DNA from: Asterias rubens
Taxonomy: Eukaryota; Echinodermata; Asteroidea; Forcipulatida; Asteriidae
Length of the DNA: 64,000 bases
Direction of reading: 5' to 3'
NCBI RefSeq assembly: GCF_902459465.1
Contig: NC_047078.1
Span: 3,147,691-3,211,690, forward strand
The notes beneath the pieces were generated by a model. That model had not been told where the DNA came from, made no database searches, and was given only the letters and a program-made list of their open reading frames with translations. Positions 32,560 to 44,300 of this stretch are shown here, piece after piece. How positions within the stretch are numbered: the stretch's first letter is position 1; every line of letters starts with the position of its first letter. The position numbers and the translations under genes are program-made.

Positions 32560-35500
32560 TTCCCGATGACGTCATAATGACGTAATTAAGTATGTGTTGT
32601 CTTGATACTGAGGTTCAACTATCTCTTGAGTTTCAATATTCCATTCAATCTCAATCTTAAGTTATTCCGTAGAAAAGCTCGAAAGTTGTCTTTTGACGAA
32701 AAAAAACCCGAAGGTGAACTTCGACCCAGGGTAACGACCCGGATGCTAAGGTCGTACGATTTTGGCGTTTACTTTTCAAATGTTGCCCCAGTCTTGGTCT
32801 ATCAGATGCACAAACTTTAAACATCATAGCTTTCATATTCGCTGAGATACAGCAAAAAGCAAAAGGTTATTGTTCAACTTTAAAAACCTTGTAATTCGAC
32901 ACTTGATGACGTCATCATGACGTAATGAAAACTGTGTCGTCTTCATATTGAGGTTCAACTTTCTGAACACCTAAAAAACCAACATGTATACACGATTGTT
33001 TTATGACCAAATTGTATACATGACAAAACAGCTACGCAAGTTTAGTAATTCATCCTTGTCCAAAAGGTTGTTTTTATTAAGAGTGAAATATGGTTGCGCT
33101 TATGGTTAGGCTTCACTTGTGTTCAAAATTGCTGGAGAAGTTTCATTGAGAATATTACATTATTTATTTTATTTTCAACATCCTGGTCTGAATAGACTGT
33201 AAAATTGAAGTACACAAACTGGAATGAGGAAAGGAATAGTCAGGAATGTCATTTGTTTGTCTTTTGATTTATTCAAGTTTCAGTATTATTGATAAATTAT
33301 TGTACTTAAGAAATTAAAAGTGGTGTTTTGATTGAGCTATAGGAAACTGCATGGGGAGAAAATACAGCACTAAAATGACTGTTCTCCTTTATTGAAACTT
33401 AAGGACCAAAATCTCTTTGAACTTCAAATGCAATCAACTCTCAAGCACCTATGTTTCTACCATGATTAATCTGTTTTCAATCTAATTGTTCAAAGTGTAT
33501 GTGGTTAATTTACTTTAATGTGGTCAATCATTGTTGAACAATAAACTTTTTGGAAACAAAACAATAATACAACTTGACATGTGTATGGTATGGGCTGATT
33601 AAGTGTAACTAAATTATTTTCACACATAACTTAACACACAGAGCCTTTTGTCTGATCTGAAGAACAAAGCAATAATGGTTTAATTGTCTTGCTTTAAGAA
33701 CACATTTTTCAAGACTGGGAGTTGAACTTACTTTCTAGAGGTTAGAAACACTAGATTTGGTATTGACACCAGCAACCAGACCACAAGGCTTGATCATCAA
33801 TTAGAGATTTTTGGCTGCATATGTAATTCTTTACATTTGTAAAGAGCTCCCAAAACACCCACCCTATGAACAAGTTTGGTTTGGACATTGATGAAACACT
33901 GTACACAATTCAATTTCAGATTGAAACTTTGTTATGTTAAAAGGTTCCTAAAGTTGGGTCAACCCTTGTCCAATGCTGTAGTGTTAAAAGGTTCTTAAAG
34001 TTGGGTCAAACCTTGTCCAACACATATATTTTGAGGCCTTCTGTTATAATTTGTAGCCTTTAAACCTTTTTATAAGTTTTCCCTTTGGCATTGTCACTGC
34101 CAAATGTGTACAAAGAAGTACTTATTGAATTGTGTAGAATCAGTGGTTGAATGAAGTGCATTCATTCATTCATTGACATCAAATTTGTGTCTCTTCACTG
34201 AATACAGGAATAGTTCAGTTTTCCATTTAGGAATTAAGACTTTAGATTAAATCCAAGCAAAAATTATTTCCAATTGTCAGCAGTATAATTTTTGTAACTT
34301 ATTCCCCAATTACATATCTTACAATGCCATGCTAAACATGTTCACTTGAAACTAATGTAGTATGCAGATGTTATATTCACAACATGTTCACAACATTTGC
34401 ATATACTGTAAATTTTATGTTTTGTGTAAAAATGTGTTGACTTAAGTTTTCAGACCATTATCTAAAACCCCAATAACATGTTCCAACTTTCATTTACTTT
34501 TATTTTGTGTCTTTGCTTAACAGGAATATGTTAAGCTTCAATAGTCGTCAACAACCAGCTCCTGGGGTGGATAATCAATGTCATGTGGATTACTCCTAGA
34601 ACTGAACGAGTCTCTCACTATAATCCATAGACCAACACTAGCTACTTTTGTGTGGACAACCAAGTCTTTTTGGAGTTAAACATGAACATTACAAACTTTC
34701 AACCCAACACTGAACTGCTAGCAACCAATAGCTCCCAGAGTACACACCTGTATTTTTGTATGTGTGTACATGTATGTATGTGTGTATAAACTACAGATGG
34801 AACATTGCATAGTCATGAAGCATTAGTTTGTGCAGTTTAAAGGGTGTGTACAACATTGTTATGAATGAACATATAAATGCTCACAGATTTGCACATAACT
34901 TATGGTATCAAGATGGTCATGGCAGAAAACTTCCCTTGAAATAGTTTTGCTTGATATGCCATAGTTTTTTTGGAAATGAATAAAATACGAGCCTTTATCC
35001 TGCAGGATAAATTCCGATGTTTGAAAATAGGTTAAAACACATAAGGGTTTTTCCCCACTGTTTTCTCATGACTTCGAAGAAGAAAAATGTGAATAATTGT
35101 TTATGTACATTTAACATGAACACCAAACACTTCATGCATACTATTCTTTGTTTTGAATTCTAACATCAACATTTAGAACTACTTTACGTATGTGCTTTTC
35201 TTTCTATAACAGTGGGAATTCTGATTTGTTTGTCCTCGTAAAATCAGCAAAACTCATTAACAGTCTGTTAAATAGTATGAAATGTCCTTGAAACCTGATA
35301 TGAATTTACATGTACAAAGGTCAGACCTTGTACTTAATAACATTCCCTCTTATGTTGATGGGCTTAATATCACGCCTGAATCTTGTTACCAATAATTGGA
35401 CTGCATAGCATATAGTGTACCTGTACATCGCGCTATATGATGTCTTTTGACATGCTAGTTATCCAGTTATGAATATATATCTATGCTATATTACTACATA

Positions 35501-37460
35501 ACAGACTTAAAGTTTTTGTATAGATAAACCAACCATTTTCAGTGCTAGAATTATGCTATAATTATATAAATGTTAACTGTTTATACATGTAACTTTATAA
35601 GTGTAGATATATAGGCTGACTACTTTAAAAAATAATATGTATGGGTCATTTTATTAATGGTTTCTGATCTGATAAGTAACTGAATTCTTTCACACGGAAT
35701 ACCTGTAGGTCTATGATGACAAATGTTTCTTGACTTTACTGGACCATGAGGATTTTATAATAAGTATTGGATGTACCTGAACAATGGATGAAAGTGTTAC
35801 TTGTCTTTAATAGAAAAATCGTGTGTCAAAGCACAGTCATATTGCTTTCAGTTTAAACTGAACATTATGAGTAAACTTTCTTGAATGCATAATTTGTGGT
35901 GTTCAAAGTATTAAAAAACACAATGTTAACATTTCATACAATTAACACTTGAATGTTTATTTCCCTAGCATTGCTACAGAAAAGTAGCCAAGTATTGGTT
36001 AACAAATTTGCAAGTACAAAAAAAGGTTAAAGCCACTGGACACTATTGGTAATTGTCAAAGACCAGTCTTCTCACTTTGTGTATCTCAACATATGAACAA
36101 AATAACAAACCTGTGAAAATTTGAACTGAATTGGTCGTTGAAGTTGCGAGATAATAATAGAAGAAAAAACACCCTTGTCACACAAAGTTGTGTGCTTTCA
36201 GATGCTTGATTTCGGGACTTCTGAGGTCTTGAAATCAAATTCGTTTCAAATAACTTCTTTCTCAAAAACTACGTCACTTCAGAGGGAGCCGTTTCTCACA
36301 ATGTTTTATACTATCAACAGCTCTCTATTGCTCATTACCAAGTGAGTTTTTATGCTAACAATTATTTTGAGTAATTACCAATAGTGTCCACTGCCTTTAA
36401 GGTTTAATAGGATGTGTATATCATACTTGGATTGTTGACTTTACTTTGAAAGATAGTGTGTTTTAAGATTCAAAGAATCAACCATTCACACATTACAAAA
36501 ATCAAAGAAGAGCAATTTGTTTTACAGATAATGTCTTCTGAATTGTTAAGCTGAGTATACTTTTCTAAATTGCTTGTATAATGTAATGACATAAACGGTT
36601 GTAATAAAGGTTCATCTTCTACACTCAAGAATCAACCAATCTAAAACTATTGTCATTTGTATGTGTTCATTCCGTTCATACATTTTAATGAAATAAAATT
36701 GATTGATAAATTTTAGAAGCAACTGTCAACATGGAAAGCAATAGATACAAAAAGATGTTTCAGCCGTCTTTCAGAATTGGATTTTAATTTTTCACCTAAG
36801 AATAATTTTTTGAGGTTTGATCAGAAGTTATTTAGTCTTTCTGAAAGGTTGAGACTCCCTTATGAAATGGTTGCTCTGTGATGGACTAGCTTAAGTGTTC
36901 TCTTCAACGCACGCTGCATGTGTTGTTCCAATTCCATGCTTGGGGGCGCTATTCACACTTTGCGGAAGTCGTCTGTGGTCGTGGCCGTGATTTTTACAAA
37001 TATTAAACTCTGACTTATTGTAATTCGATGCCCGATGACGTCATCATGACGTCATTAGGTCTGTGTTGACTTGATACTGAGGTTCAACTTTCTGATGAGT
37101 TTCAATTTTCCATTCAATCTCAATCTTGAGTTTTTCCGTAGATAAGCTCGAAAGTTGTTTTTTGAAGGGAAAAACCGAACGCGAACTTCGACCCAGGGTA
37201 ACGACCCGGATGCTAAGGTCGTACGATTTTGGCGTTAACTTTTTAAATGTTGCCCTGGTCTTGGTCTATCAGATGCGAAAACTTTGAACATTATAGCTTT
37301 CATATTCGTTGAGATACAGCAAAACGAAAATGGTCCCTTTTCAACTTTAAAAACCTTGTAATTTGACACCTAATGACGTCATCATGACGTAATGAAAACT
37401 GTGCCGTCTTCGTATTGAGGTTCAATTGCCTGATGAGTTTCAAGGTTCAGTTTGGCTTGA
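32560..37460. other. ORF-poor AT-rich stretch bounded by related repeats
   Basis: Apart from a family A MITE at 36027-36400 and a MITE fragment near 34837-35090, no repeat or gene was recognised between about 32.9 and 36.9 kb, and no substantial open frame is present. The edges (32530-32990 and 36985-37430) are copies of one another: CCCGATGACGTCATCATGAC, GCTCGAAAGTTGT and AACGACCCGGATGCTAAGGT occur in both. Confidence 0.6.
36027..36400 (+). mobile_element. TTAA-flanked MITE, family A
   Basis: TTAAAGCCACTGGACACTAT to CCAATAGTGTCCACTGCC-TTTAA, with the standard interior blocks. Confidence 0.85.
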
Positions 37461-37549
37461 ATCTTGAGTTATGCTGTAGAGAAGAGTTGACGGTGAAGAA
37501 GAAGGAAGATGGAGCAATAACAATAGGTGTTCGTGCTGAAATGCGCGAA

Positions 37550-38036
37550 CACCTAATAAAAATCTCGACGAAAACAATACCTGTTCCGACGGTAGGTCGG
37601 AACAGCTAATAAAAATCTTCACGAAAACAATACCTGTTCCGACGGTAGGTCGGAACAGCTAATAATAAAAATCTCGACGAAAACAACACCTGTTCCGACG
37701 GTAGGTCGGAACAGCTAATAATACAAATAATAAAAATCTCGACGAAAACAATAGCTGTTCCGACTGGATCGGAACAGCTAATAATAATAATAAAAATCTC
37801 GACGAAAACAATACCTGTTCCGACTGGATCGGAACAGCTAATAATAATAAAAATAATAAAAATCTCGACGAAAACAATAGCTGTTCCGACTGGATCGGAA
37901 CAGCTAATAAAAATAATAAAAATATCGACGAAAACAATAGCTGTTCCGACTGGATCGGAACAGCTAATAATGATAAAAATAATAAAAAATAATCTCGACG
38001 AAAACAATAGCTGTTCCGACTGGATCGGAACAGCTA
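37550..38036. repeat. hairpin satellite: eight GTTCCGAC...GTCGGAAC/GATCGGAAC units
   Basis: Eight units of AAATCTCGACGAAAACAATA plus a hairpin are separated by TAATAATAAAAATAA spacers of variable length. Three units have the loop GACGGTAGGTC and five the loop GACTGGATC. The stem CTGTTCCGAC/GTCGGAACAG is kept in the first type; the second type keeps the GTTCC/GGAAC pairing. Confidence 0.9.
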
Positions 38037-38040
38037 ATTA

Positions 38041-38178
38041 TTTTATTGAGAAATTACCTCGAAGACGTTAAGTAGGGAGCCGTTTCTTACAATGTTTATA
38101 CTACCAACATCTCTCAACAAGTTGTTATGCTAACAATTATTTTGATGAGCAATTACTTTATAGTATCCAGTGCCTTTG
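38041..38178. mobile_element. family A MITE right-end fragment
   Basis: GTAGGGAGCCGTTTCTTACA through ATTACTTTATAGTATCCAGTGCCTTT is the right third of family A. It abuts the hairpin satellite. Confidence 0.65.
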
Positions 38179-38640
38179 AAATTAAGTTCTACCCCTCGCC
38201 CCTCCTACCGTCGACGTCGGTGATCGGACTCGAGACGATCAAAACCGCTCAAATTGCTCTGAGGTTAAATCTGTTATAAACAAAAAAAATGTGGGCTTCT
38301 GAAGCTGCTGGTAAAATCTCACTGTGATCTGTAAACAAGATTATTTTCTTCTTGAAGACGTTCAGATTGCTCTGCGACTAACTCTGTACTAATAGGGAAT
38401 AAGGATTTCCTGAAGTTGCTGGAGTAAAATCTCAGCATGATTGGAGCCCCCCCCCCACCCCGACAAAAATACTTCTAGCAGTGCAGTGCAAAATATAAAA
38501 AAAAAACACGGAAAATCACCCCGAAGCCAAATTAATACCCAATCAGTGTATTTGTCCAACCGTCCGAGCATCAATCTTGAACGTAATTTAATCTGAAAGA
38601 TCTTGAAAGATGTCTACACCTCGCAGCAAATAGGTTTTTT

Positions 38641-38998
38641 TTAAAGCCATTGGACACTTTCGGTTAACAGTGTTGTCCAAGGCCCATACTTCGTGTATCA
38701 CAACTTTTATATAAAAATAGGTAACCTGTGAAAATTAAGCCTCAATTTGTTGGTCATCGGAGTCGGGAGAAAACAAAACCAACCATGTTTACGCACGTTT
38801 CGCCGTGTTATGACATGTGTTTAAAATAAATCCGTAATTCTCGATATCGAGAATTGATATTGTTTTAATGTTTTCTCAAAAAGTACATCATTTCATGGAA
38901 TAATATTTCAAGAGAAGTCTTTCACCGTTACCTTCCTGTAAACCCTGTAAGCTATTTGTAAATCTGTGGAAAAAAAATATGTTCCGAAAGTGTCCGAC
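38641..38998. mobile_element. MITE family B, copy 2
   Basis: TTAAAGCCATTGGACACTTT to CCGAAAGTGTCCGACGTG, with the palindrome AATTCTCGATATCGAGAATT in the centre. Confidence 0.8.
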
Positions 38999-38999
38999 G

Positions 39000-39990
39000 T
39001 GTCATCCGAAATACAGAAGTTGGAAGTCAACAACCCAGGGTCACAAATTTGCAATTTTTTCTTCTTCACGGAACCGCCTTTGGGGCTCTCCAAATTTGTA
39101 TATTATAGAATTTTAGGGTATACAATAATAATAATCCTGACGCTCCGTTTTCTGCTATGGGGTGCACCCATAGGTGCTACAGGTGTCCGGAGACAATGTA
39201 CTTTACAACAGCACAAGATGGATGCACCTATAAAATCGTGTCCGCAGACAATGTTTCAAGGCCTATCGGGTCCGCAGACAATGTCCTTGTTTACCTTTCA
39301 TTCCTCCATGCTACAATATCATGGAGGATAGACGCCATGCTTAACATCGCCAGTTTCTTAAGATGGGGTACACCCATTGTTGAATCGATTAGAATTGAAT
39401 TGAGACCGACTAGAAGTCCTGCAGTGTTATTCTCAATGTTCACTGCCGCGTAACGCTTCCTTGCAAAGGCATAATAGATAATAGTATTGATGAACATACG
39501 CCCATCAATGCTTTCACGACAATCGCGACTTAAGCCCCACCTTCGTGGAAAATAATATGTTACAACTCGGGCCCAAGTCAACTCGGACCCAGGTAAACTC
39601 GTACCCTAGTAAACCCGAGTGGAAACTCACTTGTAACAATATTAAACTTTACTCCATTTTTTAAACATTTTCTTTTCAAACTCTGGGTTTGGTTTATTAA
39701 AAAAAAAAGAATTAAAAAAAAAGTATTTCTTTTCAGAGCCATAGCATTATTTGCTGAAAGAAAAACATAATTTAAAAAACATTAAACTTTGCAAAAGTCT
39801 GAGTTCATTGCTCTGAATCATTGATATTCTGCAAGATACTCATTCAAACAAGAGAGGAAATTCATTTTGAGAGAAAAGGCAAACGTTGTCAAGTAAAACA
39901 ATAAAGATGGTCCTTGACGTCTATAGATTTCTTGGACACAAACAATAAGCATGCAATAAGTATGATCTTGCAAATAAGAAAATAATTTAC
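39000..39990. other. unannotated stretch before the retroelement fragment
   Basis: Inverted TATGGGGTGCACCCATAG-type sequences occur near 39157 and 39363 (GATGGGGTACACCCATTG), and GTCCGCAGACAATGT occurs twice near 39240-39290. No gene was recognised. Confidence 0.4.
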
Positions 39991-40365
39991 ATGCAAATAA
40001 CTTATAAGTGTAACACCGGCGGTACCACCCATAAGACAAGGGGTCATGTCACCTGCACCACCACTAATCTCATTTATCTCATATCTTGCAGAGTCTGTGG
40101 TGTTCAATATATAGGTGAAACAAGAACTACACTCAAGAGGCGTTTCTACGGCCACAGATCTACAGTCAAGACGCAAAAGCTAGATACACCTGTAGGTCAT
40201 CACTTCAATCTTCCTAATCACTCCATTTCTGACATGATCTTACAGGGCATAGAGGCACTAGGCAACCACAGAGAGACTGTGCGTTTGAGTAGGGAGAAAC
40301 TCTGGATTAGACGCCTCCAGACCATTCAACCCCATGGTCTGAACATCCAAGAAGGAAACGACTAA
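39991..40365 (+). pseudogene. Penelope-like retroelement fragment: C-terminal GIY-YIG endonuclease
   Basis: The 124-codon frame starts with a Cys/His-containing stretch (KCNTGG...HVTC). It then has the GIY-YIG core LIYLISCRVCGVQYIGETRT, followed by LKRRFYGHR, a basic Arg-rich helix, and ends in LNIQEGND. This is the domain order at the C terminus of Penelope-like element polyproteins, where the endonuclease follows the reverse transcriptase. No reverse transcriptase motif lies upstream, so the copy is 5'-truncated, as is usual for these elements. Downstream, 40658-40770 holds a terminal sequence also found at 12893-13043. The frame itself is intact. Confidence 0.85.
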
Positions 40366-40770
40366 TAAACCTTTTGTTTTGCCGTCTCCTTTTTTTCCCC
40401 ATAGCCTTTTAGCCTGAGCCTCATTCACTAATAAATTACTTTTTACCCAACCTCACCACCCTTGATGTTGTCCTTTGTGTTTCCATATTCTTGCTTGTGG
40501 TCAAGCCAGCCCCTTCCCTTCACCCCCCCTTTTTTGTCCCCCTATTCATTGTTTACCCCCTGCTTTCTGTATGCTTTCTAACCCCATTCATGTATTTCCA
40601 CTTCACTGCTTATGTTTCACTTAGTTACCTGTTCATGTTTGTTGCGTTGTAATTTAGCCTTCGAGAAAGACTCTGCTAGGGTCGAAACGTCAGGCCATTA
40701 ACTATTTTTTGCATTTATACTCTCGGTCCATTTGGTTGGCAAGTTGTTTGCAACAGTTAATTCTATTTTC
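40366..40770 (+). mobile_element. 3' flank and terminal sequence of the Penelope-like element
   Basis: Pyrimidine-rich non-coding sequence follows the GIY-YIG stop. The final ~110 bases (GAGAAAGACTCTGCTAGG, then GGTCGAAACGTCAGG, then CATTTGGTTGGCAAGTTG) recur at 12893-13043, where the same sequence is present as an inverted pair. I infer that this is the end of the retroelement. Confidence 0.6.
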
Positions 40771-41339
40771 TCAAGTGTCAATCCTGTATGCTTCGTTTTT
40801 GAAAGGGCAAGGGCACAAAGGCATCGTCTCCCTGGTGAAAGAGTACCCTAAGAGGAAATTGAATTCATTTCTACTAGGGCATTTCAAGGGCACCAAGGCA
40901 ATGCTGAAGTGGCATGTTGGAGACAGTCGCCTTTGGTTGCCTCCCTGTGGGGTATCGGCCCTAGCACCTTCGTCACTACACAAAGCCGACTTGTGAAACA
41001 CGGCGGCTTAGTGGACGAGTTGACTTTTGGGGGGACGAGTTAACATAGGAACCGGTAAAAGAGATCAGTGGGTACAGCTTTCCGACCGTTCAGCAACGAC
41101 TACGTTGAAGTTGAGATCCTCCCAGGAAGCTACTACGGGCAATACCCTCTGAAAACGGACTAAAGTACATGTGCCTTCGTTGTTGCCGAAGTTTTTAAAC
41201 TCTTGACCAAGTTGGAAAAGGAAGACCGGGCGGGGCATTAATGGACGGCAGGGTGAACCATAGCAGCACAAAACAGGGATATTCTGTTCACTTATCTCCA
41301 AGACCTCGTCAGCTCCTCGGACAGACAGTTCCACCCACG

Positions 41340-44300
41340 ATGCTCACGAGGGTTTTTCTGGTCATAATATTGGCAACCGCTTCACTCGTTGTCTGTTACT
41401 GTGAGTACCGTTTATTGTGGCTTCTTATAGGGGCCATTTTGAAGTACAGATAGTGCTTATATTATACTTACATCAACCGTTTGGGATAACTTTCCGTATG
41501 GCGCCACCACTTTTTCACTCATTTTTACAAAAGGGATCAATCAGGTAAATTAGATACTATATTATTTTATTTCGAATGATAAAGTGGTGGCGCCGGCCAT
41601 ACGGAAACTTTTCCATTTAGGCACAATTGGTCATCGGAGTCGGGAGAAAATAACGGGAAAACCCACCCTTATTTTCGCACGTTTTGCCGTGTCATGACAT
41701 GTGTTTAAAATAAATCCGTAATTCTCGATAATAAATTATCGAGAATTGATATTGTTTTAACGTTTTCTCAAAAAGTAAAGCATTTCATGGAATAATATTC
41801 CAATGGAAGTCTTTCACCAATTCCTTCTGTAAACCCTGTAAATTATTTGTAAATCTGTGATCTTAAAAAAAAATTATGTTCCGAAAGTGTCCAATGACTT
41901 TAAATAAAATGGATATTCATACCACTCTAACTATTTAACAGACTTAAATACAACCAACCTAGGTCATGCCTCAGTAAAAAGCAACTATAATGGTAACCAG
42001 GACACTTGGGTTCCATGATGGACACTTCGTACATTTTTCAAGGTTATATCCGCAACTATACGAACATTACAAGATAATTGGGTGTCAGGACACACTTCGT
42101 ACCTTTGCCACTTCGTACCCTGGACACTTCGTACCTTTTGAAGGTACGAAGTGTCTTTGGACACTTCGTACCTTGGACACTTCGTACCTTCTCACGAGAC
42201 AGGGTGGAACCTTCAGACGAGACACTTCGTACCTTCAGGATTTCATCGCATCAACCAGAAGGCAGGCAACCACGGAGTGCACTTTTACAAGTTAATCCAG
42301 CTACTTCATCAAGAATCATCCCTCGTCACAATCCAGATTAGGCTGGTAGGCTGGTAAAGGAGTCCAAGCTGCGTCGTTACCAGAGGCAGAAATATCAGAG
42401 ACTCCAAGGTCGGGTTTTTGCACTCTGGGACCAGTACGAGTCAGGCCGCATAACGACGTCGTCCCTCCTGTCAGCTTGTAGCCATCTCAACGGTCCAGCC
42501 ATCTAAACGGTGTATACCACAAACTTCTCAGAGCCACACATATTCAAAAAGAGATAAAATTCAATTTGTCGGTCAAGTTTAATTTTACATAAGTGCATTA
42601 TTTAAACAAAAAGGAAACAAAAATTATTTCTAATATCAAATTAATAAATCAATATTTCAAATACAAAAAATCATAATACCGACTGAAAGCATGTAACTTA
42701 AGAACAACTTAAAAACACTTACAAGAAACACCCAAACACTTCACAACCCCAAGGATATTCCACAAATATTTTTAACAGTAATCATTATTTTTAATGAGCT
42801 TCACTTTACAGTCCATATCAAATAAATAAATCATAATAAAAATCATAGTAATCAAAATCATAGTAAAACACGTTTTAAAAATAAATACTTTTAACTTAAA
42901 AACTGGTATTCCATCTTTTCCTATATATCCGGAAACATCGGATGACGTAATGATCCGCACGAATGTTACAATATTAAATTATGATATTTTAAACTTCACA
43001 CTGACAAGGACTTTCACATTTTAGACATTAATAACAATTCATGAGGTATTCAGTTATATACTTTTATAATTTTACTGAAGGTACGAAGTGACTCGGCTGA
43101 CGGTACGAAGTGACTTATCTGATGGTCACTTCGTACCCCGCCCACGGTACGAAGTGACCAATTTGGGTACGGTACGAAGTTGATGGCCGATCGATCTCAA
43201 ACTTCTACAGGAGTGCCTAAAACTCCATCAACTGTTTTGTTCCAGGCCTGAAACTTCACGGAGGCAACGAGGACGTTTGCCCCCATGCCCCTTGGTCATT
43301 GCCTTGAATTGATGCCCTTAAAATGCTCGGTAGACATTTACAATTCCATCATGAGGGTGCCCTTTTCCAAGGGGAAAAATGCCATTGATAGCGTCATTGC
43401 CCTCAGAAGGCAGTGGACACTATTGGTAATTACTCAAAATAATTATTAGCATAAAACCGCACTTGGTAACGAGCAATGGAGAGCTGTTGATAGTATAAAG
43501 CATTGTGAGAAACAGCTCCCTCTGAAGTGCTGTAGTTTTCGAGACAGAAGTCATTTTCCACGAATTTGATTTCAAGACCTCGAAATTAGAATTTGGGTTC
43601 TCGAAATCAAGCATTTGAAAGCACACAACTTCGTGTGTGACAAGGTGTTTTTTCTTTCATTATTATCTCATAACTTCGACGACCGATTGAGCTCAAATTT
43701 TCACAGGTTATTTTATGCATAATGTTGAGATACACCAACTGTGAAGAGTAGTCTTTGACAATTACCAATAGTGTCCACTGTCTTTAAAAAAGTAAGCATA
43801 CAGGCCTGGTGTTCATTTAAGTTTACATAAAAATGGTTCGGGAGAGGGGCTAATAGCTAGTCTTGGTGCAAGACGTTTCTCGTTTCCTTTTCACGCACAC
43901 CGCGGCCAATTCACCAACAGCGCCCGCACCGACTCAACCCGCACCGACTCACCTGACTTAGTCCACTGAGTGGACTTTTAAGTCGGGTGAGTCGGTGTGC
44001 GCGCTGTCGGTGAATTGGCCGCGGTGTGCGTGAAAAGGGAACGAGAAACGTCTTGCACCAAGACTAGCTAATAGCATGTGCCTGGGCTGGGATGTAGGGA
44101 GAAGATTAGGGTAAAACTCGATTTACTTGAATAGACAATATCATGACAATAGAAGTGGACAGCGTCGAGGCACAAGCTTGGTAGAAGGGCAGCGTAAGAC
44201 ATACTTCTTCCTTTTTGTGAAGATACATTTTACCGATCTCAGACGAAAAAACGCTCAGTCGATTGTCTTTAAAAATATGTCAGCGGGCAATTTTGAAAAA

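Noticed and set aside
37606-38007. 133-codon minus-strand frame with repeated ISCSDPVGTAIVFVE
   Set aside because: It is the translation of the hairpin tandem array; unit length happens to be near a multiple of three. No coding evidence.
40658-40770. Hammerhead ribozyme in the Penelope-like terminus
   Set aside because: These elements can carry hammerheads, and CTGCTAGGGTCGAAAC looks suggestive, but the CTGATGA core and a proper stem II are not present.
41990-42341. Overlapping short frames across the CACTTCGTACC cluster
   Set aside because: All three frames are open only because of the repeated 11-mer; translations are repeats of HFVP/TLRT.
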